From: Natrinema salsiterrestre
Lineage (GTDB): Archaea; Halobacteriota; Halobacteria; Halobacteriales; Natrialbaceae
Assembly: GCF_029502005.1 (NCBI RefSeq)
Contig: NZ_JAMQOT010000003.1
Coordinates: 419,571-483,570 of the forward strand
Direction: 5' to 3'
DNA: 64,000 nt
The notes under the pieces were generated by a model, which saw only the letters and a list, made by a program, of their open reading frames with translations, was not told the origin of the DNA and searched no databases. This document shows positions 33,891-43,619 of the stretch, piece by piece. The translations under genes and the position numbers were made by a program. Numbering within the stretch: position 1 is the stretch's first letter; every line of letters starts with the position of its first letter.

Positions 33891-35390
33891 TCAGGACTCG
33901 TCCTCGAGCGCCTGCCACGACAGCCGCGGCGTCCGCGCGGCGCTCGTCTGATCGATCCGGCGTGCGGTAGTGCGTTCGGGTGCGTCTGCGAGTGTATCGT
34001 CGTCCTCGGCGGCGACGGCGTTGAACGCGGCGGCGAGTCTGTCGAGCGTGTCCTTGCTCTCGACTTCGGTCGGTTCGGTCATCAGGGCTTCTGGGACGAT
34101 CTCGGGCCACTTGGTCGTCGGCGGGTGGACGCCGTAGTCGAGCATCCGCTTGGCCACGTCGGCCGCGTCCTGCTCGCCGGCGCTGGCGACGAACTCGTGG
34201 TGGAAGGGACCGTACGGCACGTCGTACTCGATCTGCTCCGCGAGGTAGTTCGCGTTGAGCACCGCGGAGGCGCTCGCGTCCGACAGGCCGGCGTCGCCGA
34301 GGCGTGCGATGTAGGCGAACGCTTTGACCAACACCAGCCAGTTACCGTCGAATCCGTGGACCTTGCCGATGGTGTGCTCGGGGTCGAAGCGTTCGTAAAC
34401 GGGTTCGTCCGCCTTCGACGTCCCCTCGCGTTCGCGAACGCGAGGTGCGGGCAGGAACGGTGCCAGCTTCTCGACCACGCCGACCGGCCCCGCACCGGGC
34501 CCGCCACCGCCGTGGGGCGTCGCGAACGTCTTGTGGACGTTGTAGTGCATCACGTCGAAGCCCATGTCGCCCGGCCGGGCACGGCCGAGCAGGGCGTTCA
34601 GGTTCGCCCCGTCGTAATAGAGTAATCCGCCCACGTCGTGGACCATCTCGGCGATCTCCGCGATGTCGCGTTCGAACAACCCGAGCGTGTTCGGGTTGGT
34701 CAGCATGAGCGCTGCCGTCTGCTCCCCCAGCGCGGCCTCGAGCGCGTCGAGATCGACCCGCCCCTCGTCGTCGCTCGGAAGGGAGACGACGTCGTAGCCG
34801 CCCAGCGCCGCAGTCGCGAAGTTGGTCCCGTGGGCGCTCTCGGGGACGATGACCTCGTCGCGGTGGCCCTCGCCGTTGTGCTCGTGGTAGGCCGCGGCGA
34901 CGCGAATACCCACGAACTCGCCCGCTGCTCCCGCGGGCGGCTGCAGTGTCACCGCGTCCATCCCGCCGATTCGGGCGAGGTAGTCCTGTAATCGATACAG
35001 GAGCTCGAGGGTGCCCTGAACGGACCCCTCCGACCGGTCGGGGTGGACGGCAGCCGACGGGAGCGCGGCCACGTCCTCGGTGAACTTGGGGTTGTACTTC
35101 ATCGTACACGACCCCAGCGGGTACGGGCCGCTGTCGATCCCGTAGATCATCTGGGAGAGCCGCGTGTAGTGACGAGCGACTTCCGGTTCGGAGAGTTCGG
35201 GTAACTCCAGCGCGTCACGCGTCAGATCGTCGGGGAGCGGCGAGGTGCCGTCGTCGTCTCCCGCATCACTGGCAGCGCCGATCTCGACCCGCGTCTGATC
35301 CTTCTCCGAGAGCAGCGGCTCGTACTCGCCGTCCTCGACGTATCGGGCCTGATCGTAGCGCGACTGTGCGGCGTCGGGGTCGTCGGTCAT
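33891..35390 (-). CDS. gcvPB: Glycine dehydrogenase (decarboxylating) subunit 2, P-protein C-terminal half
   Basis: Together with subunit 1 this PLP enzyme decarboxylates glycine and passes the aminomethyl group to lipoylated GcvH. The 499-residue protein has the PLP-binding Lys in [22 protein letters not shown], and SCTMKYNPK and [13 protein letters not shown] are typical P-protein segments. It carries a C-terminal acidic extension ([18 protein letters not shown]...) beyond the usual end. Its ATG overlaps the stop of gcvPA by four bases (ATGA), showing translational coupling. The T and H genes are near 53.7-55.1 kb. Confidence 0.96.
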   Translation of the reverse strand: MTDDPDAAQSRYDQARYVEDGEYEPLLSEKDQTRVEIGAASDAGDDDGTSPLPDDLTRDALELPELSEPEVARHYTRLSQMIYGIDSGPYPLGSCTMKYNPKFTEDVAALPSAAVHPDRSEGSVQGTLELLYRLQDYLARIGGMDAVTLQPPAGAAGEFVGIRVAAAYHEHNGEGHRDEVIVPESAHGTNFATAALGGYDVVSLPSDDEGRVDLDALEAALGEQTAALMLTNPNTLGLFERDIAEIAEMVHDVGGLLYYDGANLNALLGRARPGDMGFDVMHYNVHKTFATPHGGGGPGAGPVGVVEKLAPFLPAPRVREREGTSKADEPVYERFDPEHTIGKVHGFDGNWLVLVKAFAYIARLGDAGLSDASASAVLNANYLAEQIEYDVPYGPFHHEFVASAGEQDAADVAKRMLDYGVHPPTTKWPEIVPEALMTEPTEVESKDTLDRLAAAFNAVAAEDDDTLADAPERTTARRIDQTSAARTPRLSWQALEDES

Positions 35391-36724
35391 CGCGCCACCT
35401 CCTCGAGCGCCTCGGCGAACCGATCGAGCCGATCGCCGGACACGCCGGCGACGCAGACCTGAATCTCGTGATCGCCGACGACGTGAACCGCGAAGCCGAG
35501 GTCCTCGAGGTCGTCGGCGACGGCCCGTGCCGGTTGATCGACGCGCGCGACGAACTCTCGGAGGTGGTATCGGTCGTGAACCGGCGCGCTGACGCCGACG
35601 ATGTCGTCGAGACGTTCCGCGAGATCCCGCGCTCGCCGGACGTCCCGTTCCGCCAAGTCGACCATTCCGCTCGGGCCGAGAACGGCGGCGTGCATCGCGG
35701 TTCGAAGCGCGACCCAGGCCTGATTCGTACAGATGTTACTCGTCGCGCGCTCCCGTCTGATGTGCTGTTCGCGCGTCTGGAGGGTGAGCGTGAACGCCCG
35801 GCGATCGGTCGCGTCCTCGCTCGCCCCGACCAGTCGGCCGGGGACCTGCCGGAGGTAGTCCTCGCGCGTCGCGAAGAGGCCGAGTCCCATCCCGTAGCTC
35901 GTCGGCAGACCGAGGACGCTCGCGTCGCCGACGACGACGTCGACACCGACGTCCGCGGGCCGCTCGAGCAACGACAGGGCGACCGGGTCCGAGCCGAGCG
36001 CAAAGAGGGCGTCGGTATCGTCGGCGATGTCGCCGACAGCGCCGAGGTGCTCCTCGATCGTCCCGCGAACCGTGGGGTTCTCGGCGTAGATCATGACGAC
36101 CTCCTCGTCGACGGCCGCCTCGAGCCCTGCGAGATCCACGTTCCCGTCGTCGACCGGATAGGTCTCGACTGCGAGATCGGTTCCGGCAACGTAGTTTGCC
36201 AGCGTACTCCGCCGTTCCTCGCGCAGGAGGTCGGGGACGAGCACGCGGTGGCCCGTGGTGTCGCGGACCCGATCCGCCAGCGTCGCGGCCTCGCCCAGCG
36301 CCGTCGCGGCGTCGTACATCGAACAGTTCGCGACCTCGAGGCCGGTCAGCTCGACCAGCAGCGACTGGTACTCGAAGAGGGCCTGCAGAAATCCCTGGGA
36401 GATCTCGGGTTGGTACTGGGTGTAGGACGTGAGGAACTCCGAGCGGTCCGCGAGGTGATCGACCAGCGACGGGATATAGTATCCGTAGTGGCCGCGGCCG
36501 AGTAGCTCGGTCTGGTCGTCGTTGCGACCCAGAATCGAGCGTACCAGTCGTCGAGTCTCTCGTTCCGTTCGCGCGTCGATGTCGAAACTCCCCTCGAACT
36601 GGACGTCCGACGGGATGTCGAAGAGATCGTCGACCGTCGCCGCGCCGACGGCATCGAGCATCGCCGTGCGATCTTCCGCCGTATGAGGAGCGTACGGACT
36701 CCCCGTTGCGTGTGATCCGTGCAT
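35387..36724 (-). CDS. gcvPA: Glycine dehydrogenase (decarboxylating) subunit 1, P-protein N-terminal half
   Basis: This 445-residue fold-type I aminotransferase-like subunit pairs with GcvPB. It carries [19 protein letters not shown] at the N-terminus, [34 protein letters not shown] and [14 protein letters not shown], all characteristic of archaeal and thermophile split P-proteins. It lacks the PLP Lys, which sits in subunit 2. ATG 36724 ([14 protein letters not shown]) is preferred over an upstream in-frame start at 36766. gcvPB overlaps it by four bases. Confidence 0.95.
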   Translation of the reverse strand: MHGSHATGSPYAPHTAEDRTAMLDAVGAATVDDLFDIPSDVQFEGSFDIDARTERETRRLVRSILGRNDDQTELLGRGHYGYYIPSLVDHLADRSEFLTSYTQYQPEISQGFLQALFEYQSLLVELTGLEVANCSMYDAATALGEAATLADRVRDTTGHRVLVPDLLREERRSTLANYVAGTDLAVETYPVDDGNVDLAGLEAAVDEEVVMIYAENPTVRGTIEEHLGAVGDIADDTDALFALGSDPVALSLLERPADVGVDVVVGDASVLGLPTSYGMGLGLFATREDYLRQVPGRLVGASEDATDRRAFTLTLQTREQHIRRERATSNICTNQAWVALRTAMHAAVLGPSGMVDLAERDVRRARDLAERLDDIVGVSAPVHDRYHLREFVARVDQPARAVADDLEDLGFAVHVVGDHEIQVCVAGVSGDRLDRFAEALEEVAR

Positions 36725-36940
36725 GATTAGCAGTGGTCTCGATCGATCCATCCGTTCGCTCCCCACCCGCGCCGGCTACCGCGATCGATCCGAGACACGA
36801 TACTGACGTCTAATGGGCAGGGGGTAATGAACGCACTCGTTTCGGAGTGGTTGGCCGGTGTTCGCTCGCGGACGAAATCGGGACGGCCCCTGCAGTCGCC
36901 ACACGGAGCACTATGCGGACCGGTGGTGTCGAACGGCCAC

Positions 36941-37654
36941 ATGGCCGACGAACGCGACGGGCGAGACGGTCCGCTCGATCGTGAGGATCAAGAAATCGGG
37001 GCAACGGTCGCAACAGACACTGACTCCCTGCTCGGCGTCCTCCCACACTTTTACCGCGGCGAGGTCAGTCAGGCCAACAGCGCCCAGAATCGGATCGACC
37101 GGACGACCGACTGGGCGATCACGCTGCTGGCCGCGCTGCTCTCGCTCGTCTTCTCGAGTCGCAACATGCCGGCGTTCCTGCTCCTCATCGGAATATTCGT
37201 CCTCTCGATCTTCCTCTTCTACGAAGTGCGCCGTTACCGGTTCTACGACCACTGGCGCGCACGCGTCCGCTTCGTCCAGGAAAACGTGTTCGCGAACGCG
37301 CTGGAACCCACCGGCGTCGAACATCCGGCGTGGCGCGAGGAACTGAGCGACGACCTCCGCAATCCGACGTTCAAGGTATCCACTCGAGAGGCGCTGTCCA
37401 GACGAATACGACGAGTGTACGGACTGTTGTTCGGAGTGGCCGGGATCGGCTGGGCGTTCAAAGTCACGCTGTTCACGCCGGAGCAACAGTGGACCGAAGC
37501 CGCCGAACTGCCGGGGATCCACGGTGGCATCGTGGCCGTACTCTTCGGACTCTTCTTCGCCTGCGTGATCGTCATCGCACTGTGGCCGGGCCGTCGGAAA
37601 GCGAAAGGGGAGATTCACGGCACGGAACCGGGCGATTGGAAAAACGATCGATAG
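36941..37654 (+). CDS. DUF2270 membrane protein
   Basis: A 237-residue protein with an acidic N-terminus, then four hydrophobic segments: a close pair at about residues 55-95 and another pair at about 160-215. The sequence LLGVLPHFYRGEVSQANSAQNRIDRTTDWAITLLAALLSLVF is characteristic of DUF2270. ATG 36941 (MADERDGRDG) is preferred; the frame extends upstream to 36827 but that part is Arg/Ser-rich and not halophile-like. Function unknown. Confidence 0.88.
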   Translation: MADERDGRDGPLDREDQEIGATVATDTDSLLGVLPHFYRGEVSQANSAQNRIDRTTDWAITLLAALLSLVFSSRNMPAFLLLIGIFVLSIFLFYEVRRYRFYDHWRARVRFVQENVFANALEPTGVEHPAWREELSDDLRNPTFKVSTREALSRRIRRVYGLLFGVAGIGWAFKVTLFTPEQQWTEAAELPGIHGGIVAVLFGLFFACVIVIALWPGRRKAKGEIHGTEPGDWKNDR

Positions 37655-37661
37655 CGTCCGA

Positions 37662-38813
37662 TCAGGAGCCGGAGTCGACGTCCGTAGTGCTCTCGCCGGA
37701 CGCCGTTACGTCACCGGTCGGCTCCGACTTCTCGCCCGCGTCCGCGGCGCTGGCCGCCGTCGCCTCGGTCGTGGCCCCGGTCTCTACGTCACCGACCCGT
37801 TCTCGAGCGAAGATATCGAGCACGACTTTCGCACCGCCGAGGACGACCGGGCCGATGAACAGGCCGACAGCGCCGAAGGTGAGGAGTCCCCCGAAGATGC
37901 CGACGACGATGATCGCGGAGTTGAGCGCGCTCGTTCGGCCGATGAGCGCGGGCCGCAGATAGGTGTCCGAAATCGTGACGAGGAAGCCATAGACCGCGAG
38001 CGCTGCGGCCCCGATTGGACGCCCGATCGCGACGAGATAGATCGAAACGGGGAGCCAGACGCCGAACGCGCCCACCAGCGGGAGGAGCGTGAGGACGAAC
38101 GTCAGCACGGTAAGCAAGACGACGGCGGGGATTCCGAGCACTGCGAGCCCCGCGCCGAGCAACACCGCCTGAATCGCCGCGACGAGGACGTTGCTGATGA
38201 CCGACGCTTGCATGAGCTGATCCAGTTCGGCGAAGAGCTCGCGCTGGATCCCGTCGTCGATCGGGACGACCCGATACAACCACGCCATCAGCCGATCCCC
38301 GTCGCGCAACAGCGCGAAGCAGACGAACAGCGTGATCGTCAAGCCGATCATGATCCCCGGCAGCCCGCCGACGACGTCGAACGCACTGGTCGCGAACCCG
38401 CGAAGCCCCCTCGTGATCCCGTCCTGATACGATCCGTAGAGGCTCGTGAGATCGACCGAATAGCCGCTCTCGGCGAGAGCCCGTTCGATCGATTCGAGAT
38501 CGACGTCACCGTTCCGGACCGCGGTCACAAGCAGGGACGACTGCTCGAACGCGACGTAGAGAATATACAGAAGCGGTAGCACGATGACGATAACCGCGAT
38601 GATAACGGTGACGAACGCGGCGATCATCGGCCTGACGTACGCCTCGAGTCGGTGTTGGACCGGCAGGAGAATGTACGCGAGGACGATTCCGAAGAGGACG
38701 TACTGCAGGTACGGCAGGACGATGAGGAGCCCGAGAACGATGCTGATCAGTGCGAGGCCGGTCAGGACGGGCTGCTCGACGACCCACGCGGGCGGCTCCG
38801 GACGGTCTGCCAT
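37662..38813 (-). CDS. AI-2E family transporter (PerM-like)
   Basis: A 383-residue integral membrane protein with about eight helices. The N-terminal hydrophobic pair, the cytosolic middle segment with two amphipathic helices, and the closing GIFGGLLTFGAVGLFIGPVVLGGAKVVLDIF match the AI-2E/PerM family. Some members export small molecules or are Na+/H+ exchangers, so the substrate is unknown. The C-terminal tail is low complexity (Ala/Thr/Ser/Glu). It is convergent with the DUF2270 gene, eight bases apart. Confidence 0.92.
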   Translation of the reverse strand: MADRPEPPAWVVEQPVLTGLALISIVLGLLIVLPYLQYVLFGIVLAYILLPVQHRLEAYVRPMIAAFVTVIIAVIVIVLPLLYILYVAFEQSSLLVTAVRNGDVDLESIERALAESGYSVDLTSLYGSYQDGITRGLRGFATSAFDVVGGLPGIMIGLTITLFVCFALLRDGDRLMAWLYRVVPIDDGIQRELFAELDQLMQASVISNVLVAAIQAVLLGAGLAVLGIPAVVLLTVLTFVLTLLPLVGAFGVWLPVSIYLVAIGRPIGAAALAVYGFLVTISDTYLRPALIGRTSALNSAIIVVGIFGGLLTFGAVGLFIGPVVLGGAKVVLDIFARERVGDVETGATTEATAASAADAGEKSEPTGDVTASGESTTDVDSGS

Positions 38814-39193
38814 ACGTCTGGCTCCAACGTCCCGACGGATTAGTCCTCTGAACGCTGGTGAGAATCGGGGTCTGACACGCCCGCGGAACGACCCGAAAAA
38901 CGCGAGCGACTACGGGCCCCGGTCTGTGACTTAGTCGACGCATCGGTACGTCCGATACCGACGAGCCGTTTTCCTCGCTCGCGCTCGGCGCTCGCTCGCA
39001 ACAATCTCCCTTGCGAGAGCTTCACTCTCGCCAGTCCTTCGCTCGTTCTACTCGCGAAGACACCAAAAAACCGCCGCGGCCCCGCTACTCGACGTATCGG
39101 TACTTCCGCTCACCCACACCGACGGACCTTTTTCCTCGCTCGCGCTCCGCGCTCGCTCGCAAAAATCTCCACCAAAAAACCGCCGCGACCCCA
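38814..39193. other. Intergenic repeats derived from the 3' end of the HMG-CoA synthase gene
   Basis: No gene is present. The strip holds imperfect repeated units: ctactcgacgtatcggtact followed by a tcctcgctcgcgctc run, at about 39085-39175, with a more diverged unit at about 38930-39010. The first part of the unit is the reverse complement of the last codons of the HMG-CoA synthase gene, so the units are tandem duplications of that gene's end plus its downstream flank. Confidence 0.65.
39085..39115 (-). repeat. Duplicated 3' end of HMG-CoA synthase
   Basis: These bases repeat the gene's last codons (encoding GERKYRYVE-stop) exactly and begin 109 bp beyond the true stop. The identity continues upstream of the stop codon into the aaaaaccgccgc flank. 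The copy has no upstream coding sequence, so it is not translated as part of an enzyme. Confidence 0.7.
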
Positions 39194-40531
39194 CTACTCG
39201 ACGTATCGGTACTTCCGCTCACCCATGCGGCCCCAGCCGTCGAAGACGAACTCCTCGCTGGGGGTCGTGAACTCCTCAACGTCGACGTCCATCTCGTGGT
39301 TGTGGGCGTCGTGAATCTCCTCGTAGTCCTCCCAGGCCATCTCGTAGCGATCGGCGAGTTGCTCGTCGACGTTCAGGGCCTCGATTTCCGCCTCCCAATC
39401 GTCCTGCACCGTCTCGAAGTGGATCTCCGCCTGCGCACCGCTGCCGTAGGAGCCGATAAGCAGCTTCTTCCCGATCATCTCGCGATCGTTCTCGAGAGCG
39501 TGTTTGAGCGCGCTCGCGCGGGCGACGTGGACGGAGCCGGTGTACCAGTTGCCGACCTCGCGGGCGATCGTCAGCGTCGGGTCGATCGTCGTGTCGTACC
39601 ACTCGGCGTAGCGGTCGGTCTCCTTGAGCAGGTCCATGTATTCGCGGAGCGCCTCGTGGTAGTCCTCGTCGGAGTCGAACGCCTCGGGACGGGGCTGGCG
39701 ACCGATTTCGTCGGCGAGCTCGTCCTCGATTTCCGTGTCGCGGATGACGTGACGGTAGGCCAGCAGGGCCGCCTTCCGGACCATGCCGGGGAACGGCGTG
39801 TGGAACGGTGCGTAGACGAAGTCCTCCTCGTGGACCTCGCCCGCGACGCTCTCGTAGTCCTCGAGGGCCTCGCGCATCCGCGCGAGATAGACCTGCACGG
39901 AGCGTTTGCCGTCGACGGACGGGAACTGCTGGTTGGGTTTGAGGAAGTCCGTCTCGTCGGCCGAGCCGTACCCCTGCTCGGCGGAGAGTTCGACGAGGTT
40001 CGGATCCTCGCTGATGAGCATCGCGACGGCACCGGCTCCCTGTGTCGCCTCGCCGTCGTCGCCGCGTGTGTACAGGGCCGTGTCGGTCGCGATAACCAGT
40101 GCGGAGCGACCGCGGTTACGTCCCGCGCGGATCCAGTTGTAGGCGTCGTCCAGGCTCTGGGTTCCCGCGATGCAGGCGAACTTCCGCTCGCCCTTGTTCG
40201 CGTGGTGGAAGTCCCCCTCGTAGACCTGCTCGAGGCAGCCAGCGACGTACGTCGAAACCGGCTTGGAGTTATCGAACGCGCTCTCGGTCGCGACGTCGAT
40301 GCGGCCGATATCGTCGGGCTCGAGGCCTTTGCGTTCCATCAGCCGGTGGGCGGCGTTCGCCCCCATCGTGACGATGTCCTCGTAACTGTCGGGGAAGGAA
40401 CTGGCGTTGAGGCCGAGTCCTTTCGTGTACTTTTCGGGGTCTTCGCCCTTCTCGGGAGCGAACGTGCCGGGCAGATCGAGTTTGAGGTTCCCGGTCCAGA
40501 TTTCGATGGCGTCAATACCGACTGCAGTCAT
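39194..40531 (-). CDS. mvaS: Hydroxymethylglutaryl-CoA synthase
   Basis: Condenses acetyl-CoA with acetoacetyl-CoA to HMG-CoA, the entry to mevalonate and archaeal isoprenoid lipids. The 445-residue protein starts MTAVGIDAIEIWTGNLKLDL. The catalytic Glu lies in DVATESAFDNSKP, the nucleophilic Cys in FACIAGTQS, and the His in YAPFHTPFPGMVRK, so it appears fully active. Its end (RMGERKYRYVE) is repeated in the downstream intergenic DNA. It stands alone here, as often in haloarchaea. Confidence 0.95.
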   Translation of the reverse strand: MTAVGIDAIEIWTGNLKLDLPGTFAPEKGEDPEKYTKGLGLNASSFPDSYEDIVTMGANAAHRLMERKGLEPDDIGRIDVATESAFDNSKPVSTYVAGCLEQVYEGDFHHANKGERKFACIAGTQSLDDAYNWIRAGRNRGRSALVIATDTALYTRGDDGEATQGAGAVAMLISEDPNLVELSAEQGYGSADETDFLKPNQQFPSVDGKRSVQVYLARMREALEDYESVAGEVHEEDFVYAPFHTPFPGMVRKAALLAYRHVIRDTEIEDELADEIGRQPRPEAFDSDEDYHEALREYMDLLKETDRYAEWYDTTIDPTLTIAREVGNWYTGSVHVARASALKHALENDREMIGKKLLIGSYGSGAQAEIHFETVQDDWEAEIEALNVDEQLADRYEMAWEDYEEIHDAHNHEMDVDVEEFTTPSEEFVFDGWGRMGERKYRYVE

Positions 40532-40640
40532 GTATCGTCAATATAGGTGATCATACATCATATTGTCGTTCGGAGTTTCGACGATCGTCGTAATCAGCGT
40601 GATGGAACGTGATAGGGCCTCTCGACGGTTCGATGGCAGG

Positions 40641-42797
40641 TTAGCCGGCTGTTTGCTGTTCCGTTTGAGATACTGTCTTGTCGTTCTGATCAGTAACGGT
40701 CAAAACCACATCGTACTGCTCACCGCCGTTGAGACCTTCGAAATCCACATTGTTTTCACGCGCAGTTTGATCGCCACTGACGTCGTATGTTCGAGTGTCG
40801 ACCACACCGCTATCATCTTCAACCCGGAGTTCGACGGTTTCGAGTGGAGCATCACCTGCTGAGGCTTCCCAACTAACTCGAATTCCAGTGTTTCCTGAAC
40901 CGGATCTCGTTTCAGCGTCAAACTGATCAATCGTCGGTCCAACAACTTCCGTCACCGAAAAGCTATCTTCAAACTGTACCGCGTTTGCGTTGTCCGCGTC
41001 AGCCGTCGCCGTATAGGTGTACTCGCCGGCTTCGAGCGTTCCGATATCCCCGAAGCTGACAGTCGTCGTTTCATCGGATATCTCCGCACTCGAGATTGTC
41101 TCATCGTATACCACGTCGTTGTCTGCATTTCTGATAACGAGGTCGACGCTGAGGTTCTCGGTCTCGACGGTGTTCGTTTCTTCGACGGTGATATCCGCTT
41201 CGTACGCGTCTGCGTCCGTTCCGTCCTCGAGACCAGTCACGTCCGTGATATCGATATCGGCAATCTCAGTGACGACTCGTAGTCCGTCCCGTGTCGCGGT
41301 ATCGTTCTCACTGGTGACGACTGCCGTGTATTCGCCAGCATCACCCGACGCGGTTCCCCACTGGAACGTCCGCGTATCGCTTTCACCGGAGTCGAGCTGG
41401 ACAGATGCAGTGTCGGTGAAAACGGTCGCCCCGCTTTCGTCCTCGAGTTCGAACTCGACGGTTTGGTCGCCGCTTTCCCCACCGGTGTTGTCGACGGTCG
41501 CCGTGACCTCGAGATCGTTCTCTTCCACGACCGGCTCGTTCGTCCCGGTAACCGAGACGTCGAAGAACGGTTCCCGGTTTACCTCCAACTCGATCGAATC
41601 GTCGTCCGTCCCGCTCGAGGTGTACACGGTGACTCTTTCGCCGTTATCGGCATTCGGATCGATTTCGAACCTCGTCGTATCCGTCCCGTCGTTCGCAGTC
41701 GTTCCGGTGTATCTCGAGAGGGTGCCGACAGTACGATCACTGACTGCATAATCGACGCTAGCGCCGGCAGCAGTTCCGCTTGTTTCCATCGTCAACGTTG
41801 TATCGTCCGTAACGACACAGGACTCAGAATCACAGTTATCGCCGTCAGCACCCGGCTCCGACGATGGGTCCTGCCAGTTGACGGTATAGGCCGGGCCGCT
41901 CGTCGAATCGCTGCTTGCGTCTTGAACGTCGAAGGGATCGCTCTCGGAGGCACTTGCATCGCCGACGCCGACTCGAGCCATCTGGAGTTCGTAGTCCGAG
42001 TCGGCCGCGAGTTCGATGGTCAACGCTCCGCCGGAGTAGTCCGTGACTTTCGCCTTCGCCTGACCTGAACCCGATCCGAGTTCGGTCCCGATCGTCTCGT
42101 TCCACGCGGTCGGCGACGCCGTCGGAACCGTGATCGTGATATTGTCGCCGTCGGGCTCGAGATCGATCGGATCAGTCGGGCCGCTCAGTACCCTGGTATC
42201 GACGGTCGTCGCGCCGCTCGAGGACGTCGACAGGTTGCCCTCGACGAGGACGATCGTGATCCGATCACCGTCGATCAGCGGCTGCTCGGTGAGCGCGACC
42301 GTGGCGTCGCTGAAATCGTTGAACGCGAAGCCGTGCTCGAGTCGAGTCGTCGGAGCAGTGCGGTACTCGTTGTAGGACGGTTCGTACTGGACCGTCCGCG
42401 TTTCGTGGGCCGTCCCCAGAAGGCCGTCCGGATTCCCCGTGTACGATCCGTCGGTGTCGTCGACAGCAGCATTGTCGATACGGACGGTTCCGGTCTCACT
42501 CGTCCGAAGCGTCCCCCTCGGATCCGTCGGGTTCGTCAGAAAGGTCCGGGTCGGGTAGCTGGTACCGAGCGTGACCGAGACCGACTCCGAACCGCCGCTC
42601 GTGCCGACGTTTCGGATCGCGTTTCGCAGCTCCTGCAGCTCGTCGTGGACCTGCTGATTGTGCTCGCTCTCGATCGCCTGATTCTCGGCGGGAACGGCGT
42701 TGACCTGGTAGAGCGCGAGCGCGGAAAACACGATGGCGAGCAGGAGCACCGCCCCGATCTGGACGGTCACCGCACGCTCGTCTGCCCACCGTGACAT
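40641..42797 (-). CDS. Large pilin-like surface protein with CARDB-type repeats
   Basis: A 718-residue protein. After a short charged start (MSRWADERAVTVQ) comes one hydrophobic segment (IGAVLLLAIVFSALALYQ), then a helix (ENQAIESEHNQQVHDELQELRNAIRN): the plan of haloarchaeal type IV pilin-like and DUF7289-type surface proteins. The rest is Ser/Thr/Asp-rich beta structure; residues about 400-600 contain two CARDB-like beta-sandwiches (VTGTNEPVVEENDLEVTATVDNTGG..., VEFELEDESG). One Cys pair (NCDSESC) lies mid-protein. It is probably cell-surface anchored; adhesion or pilus-related work is an inference. Confidence 0.8.
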   Translation of the reverse strand: MSRWADERAVTVQIGAVLLLAIVFSALALYQVNAVPAENQAIESEHNQQVHDELQELRNAIRNVGTSGGSESVSVTLGTSYPTRTFLTNPTDPRGTLRTSETGTVRIDNAAVDDTDGSYTGNPDGLLGTAHETRTVQYEPSYNEYRTAPTTRLEHGFAFNDFSDATVALTEQPLIDGDRITIVLVEGNLSTSSSGATTVDTRVLSGPTDPIDLEPDGDNITITVPTASPTAWNETIGTELGSGSGQAKAKVTDYSGGALTIELAADSDYELQMARVGVGDASASESDPFDVQDASSDSTSGPAYTVNWQDPSSEPGADGDNCDSESCVVTDDTTLTMETSGTAAGASVDYAVSDRTVGTLSRYTGTTANDGTDTTRFEIDPNADNGERVTVYTSSGTDDDSIELEVNREPFFDVSVTGTNEPVVEENDLEVTATVDNTGGESGDQTVEFELEDESGATVFTDTASVQLDSGESDTRTFQWGTASGDAGEYTAVVTSENDTATRDGLRVVTEIADIDITDVTGLEDGTDADAYEADITVEETNTVETENLSVDLVIRNADNDVVYDETISSAEISDETTTVSFGDIGTLEAGEYTYTATADADNANAVQFEDSFSVTEVVGPTIDQFDAETRSGSGNTGIRVSWEASAGDAPLETVELRVEDDSGVVDTRTYDVSGDQTARENNVDFEGLNGGEQYDVVLTVTDQNDKTVSQTEQQTAG

Positions 42798-42873
42798 ACG
42801 CGAGGATAGTCACCGTCGGTTAAACGTTTGGTGGCTATCGAACGTCCGACCGCTACTCGACGGCGTCGACCGA

Positions 42874-43452
42874 CTACTCGTCTTCTTCGACGACTTCGGG
42901 GTCGCTCATCGCGCTCTGGAGGCTATCGAGCCCGTTGATCCACTCGGTGACAAGTCCGTACTCGAGGTCCTCGGCGACGCTCATATCGAGTTCCTGTCCG
43001 TCGATAACCAGTGTCCCGGCCTGCGCCGCGTAGCCGAGGGCGGCGTCGAGATCTTCCTCGGCTTCGGCGTCGGCCGCGGCGCTGAGGTAGTCGCCGACGC
43101 TGCCCTCCTCGGCCGGGCCGTTCGCGACGTACTCCTCCGCCGCGAAGAAGACGCAGACGAGGCTCGTCTGCACGCCGTCGACGAGAATCAGCTTCTCCTC
43201 GTCCTCGATGTCGATCTCGCTGAGAACGATCTCGCGGACGTCGTTGATCTCCTCGAGTGCGTCCTCCTGGTCGAGTTCCCCGTCGTCGTAGGCGGCGACG
43301 ATCTTCGCGATCGCGATCGCCGTGTCGTCCTGCAGGTTCAACAGGAGTCGCGCCGACGATTCGTCTTCCGGATCGATGTCTTCGTCTTTGATGCGATCGA
43401 TCCAGTTCTGCCAGCGTTCCTCCGAGTAGAACTCGGTCGGGGGATTGCTCAT
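42874..43452 (-). CDS. DUF2150 family protein
   Basis: A 192-residue, very acidic, mainly helical cytosolic protein (FYSEERWQNWIDRIKDEDIDPEDESSARLLLNLQDDTAIAIAKIVAAYDDGEL...) matching the haloarchaeal/methanogen DUF2150 family by its N-terminal pattern. The C-terminal tail is Asp/Glu-rich. No catalytic motif is visible and its function is unknown. Confidence 0.88.
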   Translation of the reverse strand: MSNPPTEFYSEERWQNWIDRIKDEDIDPEDESSARLLLNLQDDTAIAIAKIVAAYDDGELDQEDALEEINDVREIVLSEIDIEDEEKLILVDGVQTSLVCVFFAAEEYVANGPAEEGSVGDYLSAAADAEAEEDLDAALGYAAQAGTLVIDGQELDMSVAEDLEYGLVTEWINGLDSLQSAMSDPEVVEEDE

Positions 43453-43619
43453 ACAGACACCTACACCGGCCGCTTGAAATGCCTTTCTCTACATTGACTG
43501 CTTCACGTGACTGTATCGCCCGGACGGACGAACTCCACAACGCCGCCTACAGCCATGTTCGGCGCAGGTCCGTCCGTGTCTCTCCGGTTCCGTCCGATTC
43601 GGTCGAACGTAATCGCTGC

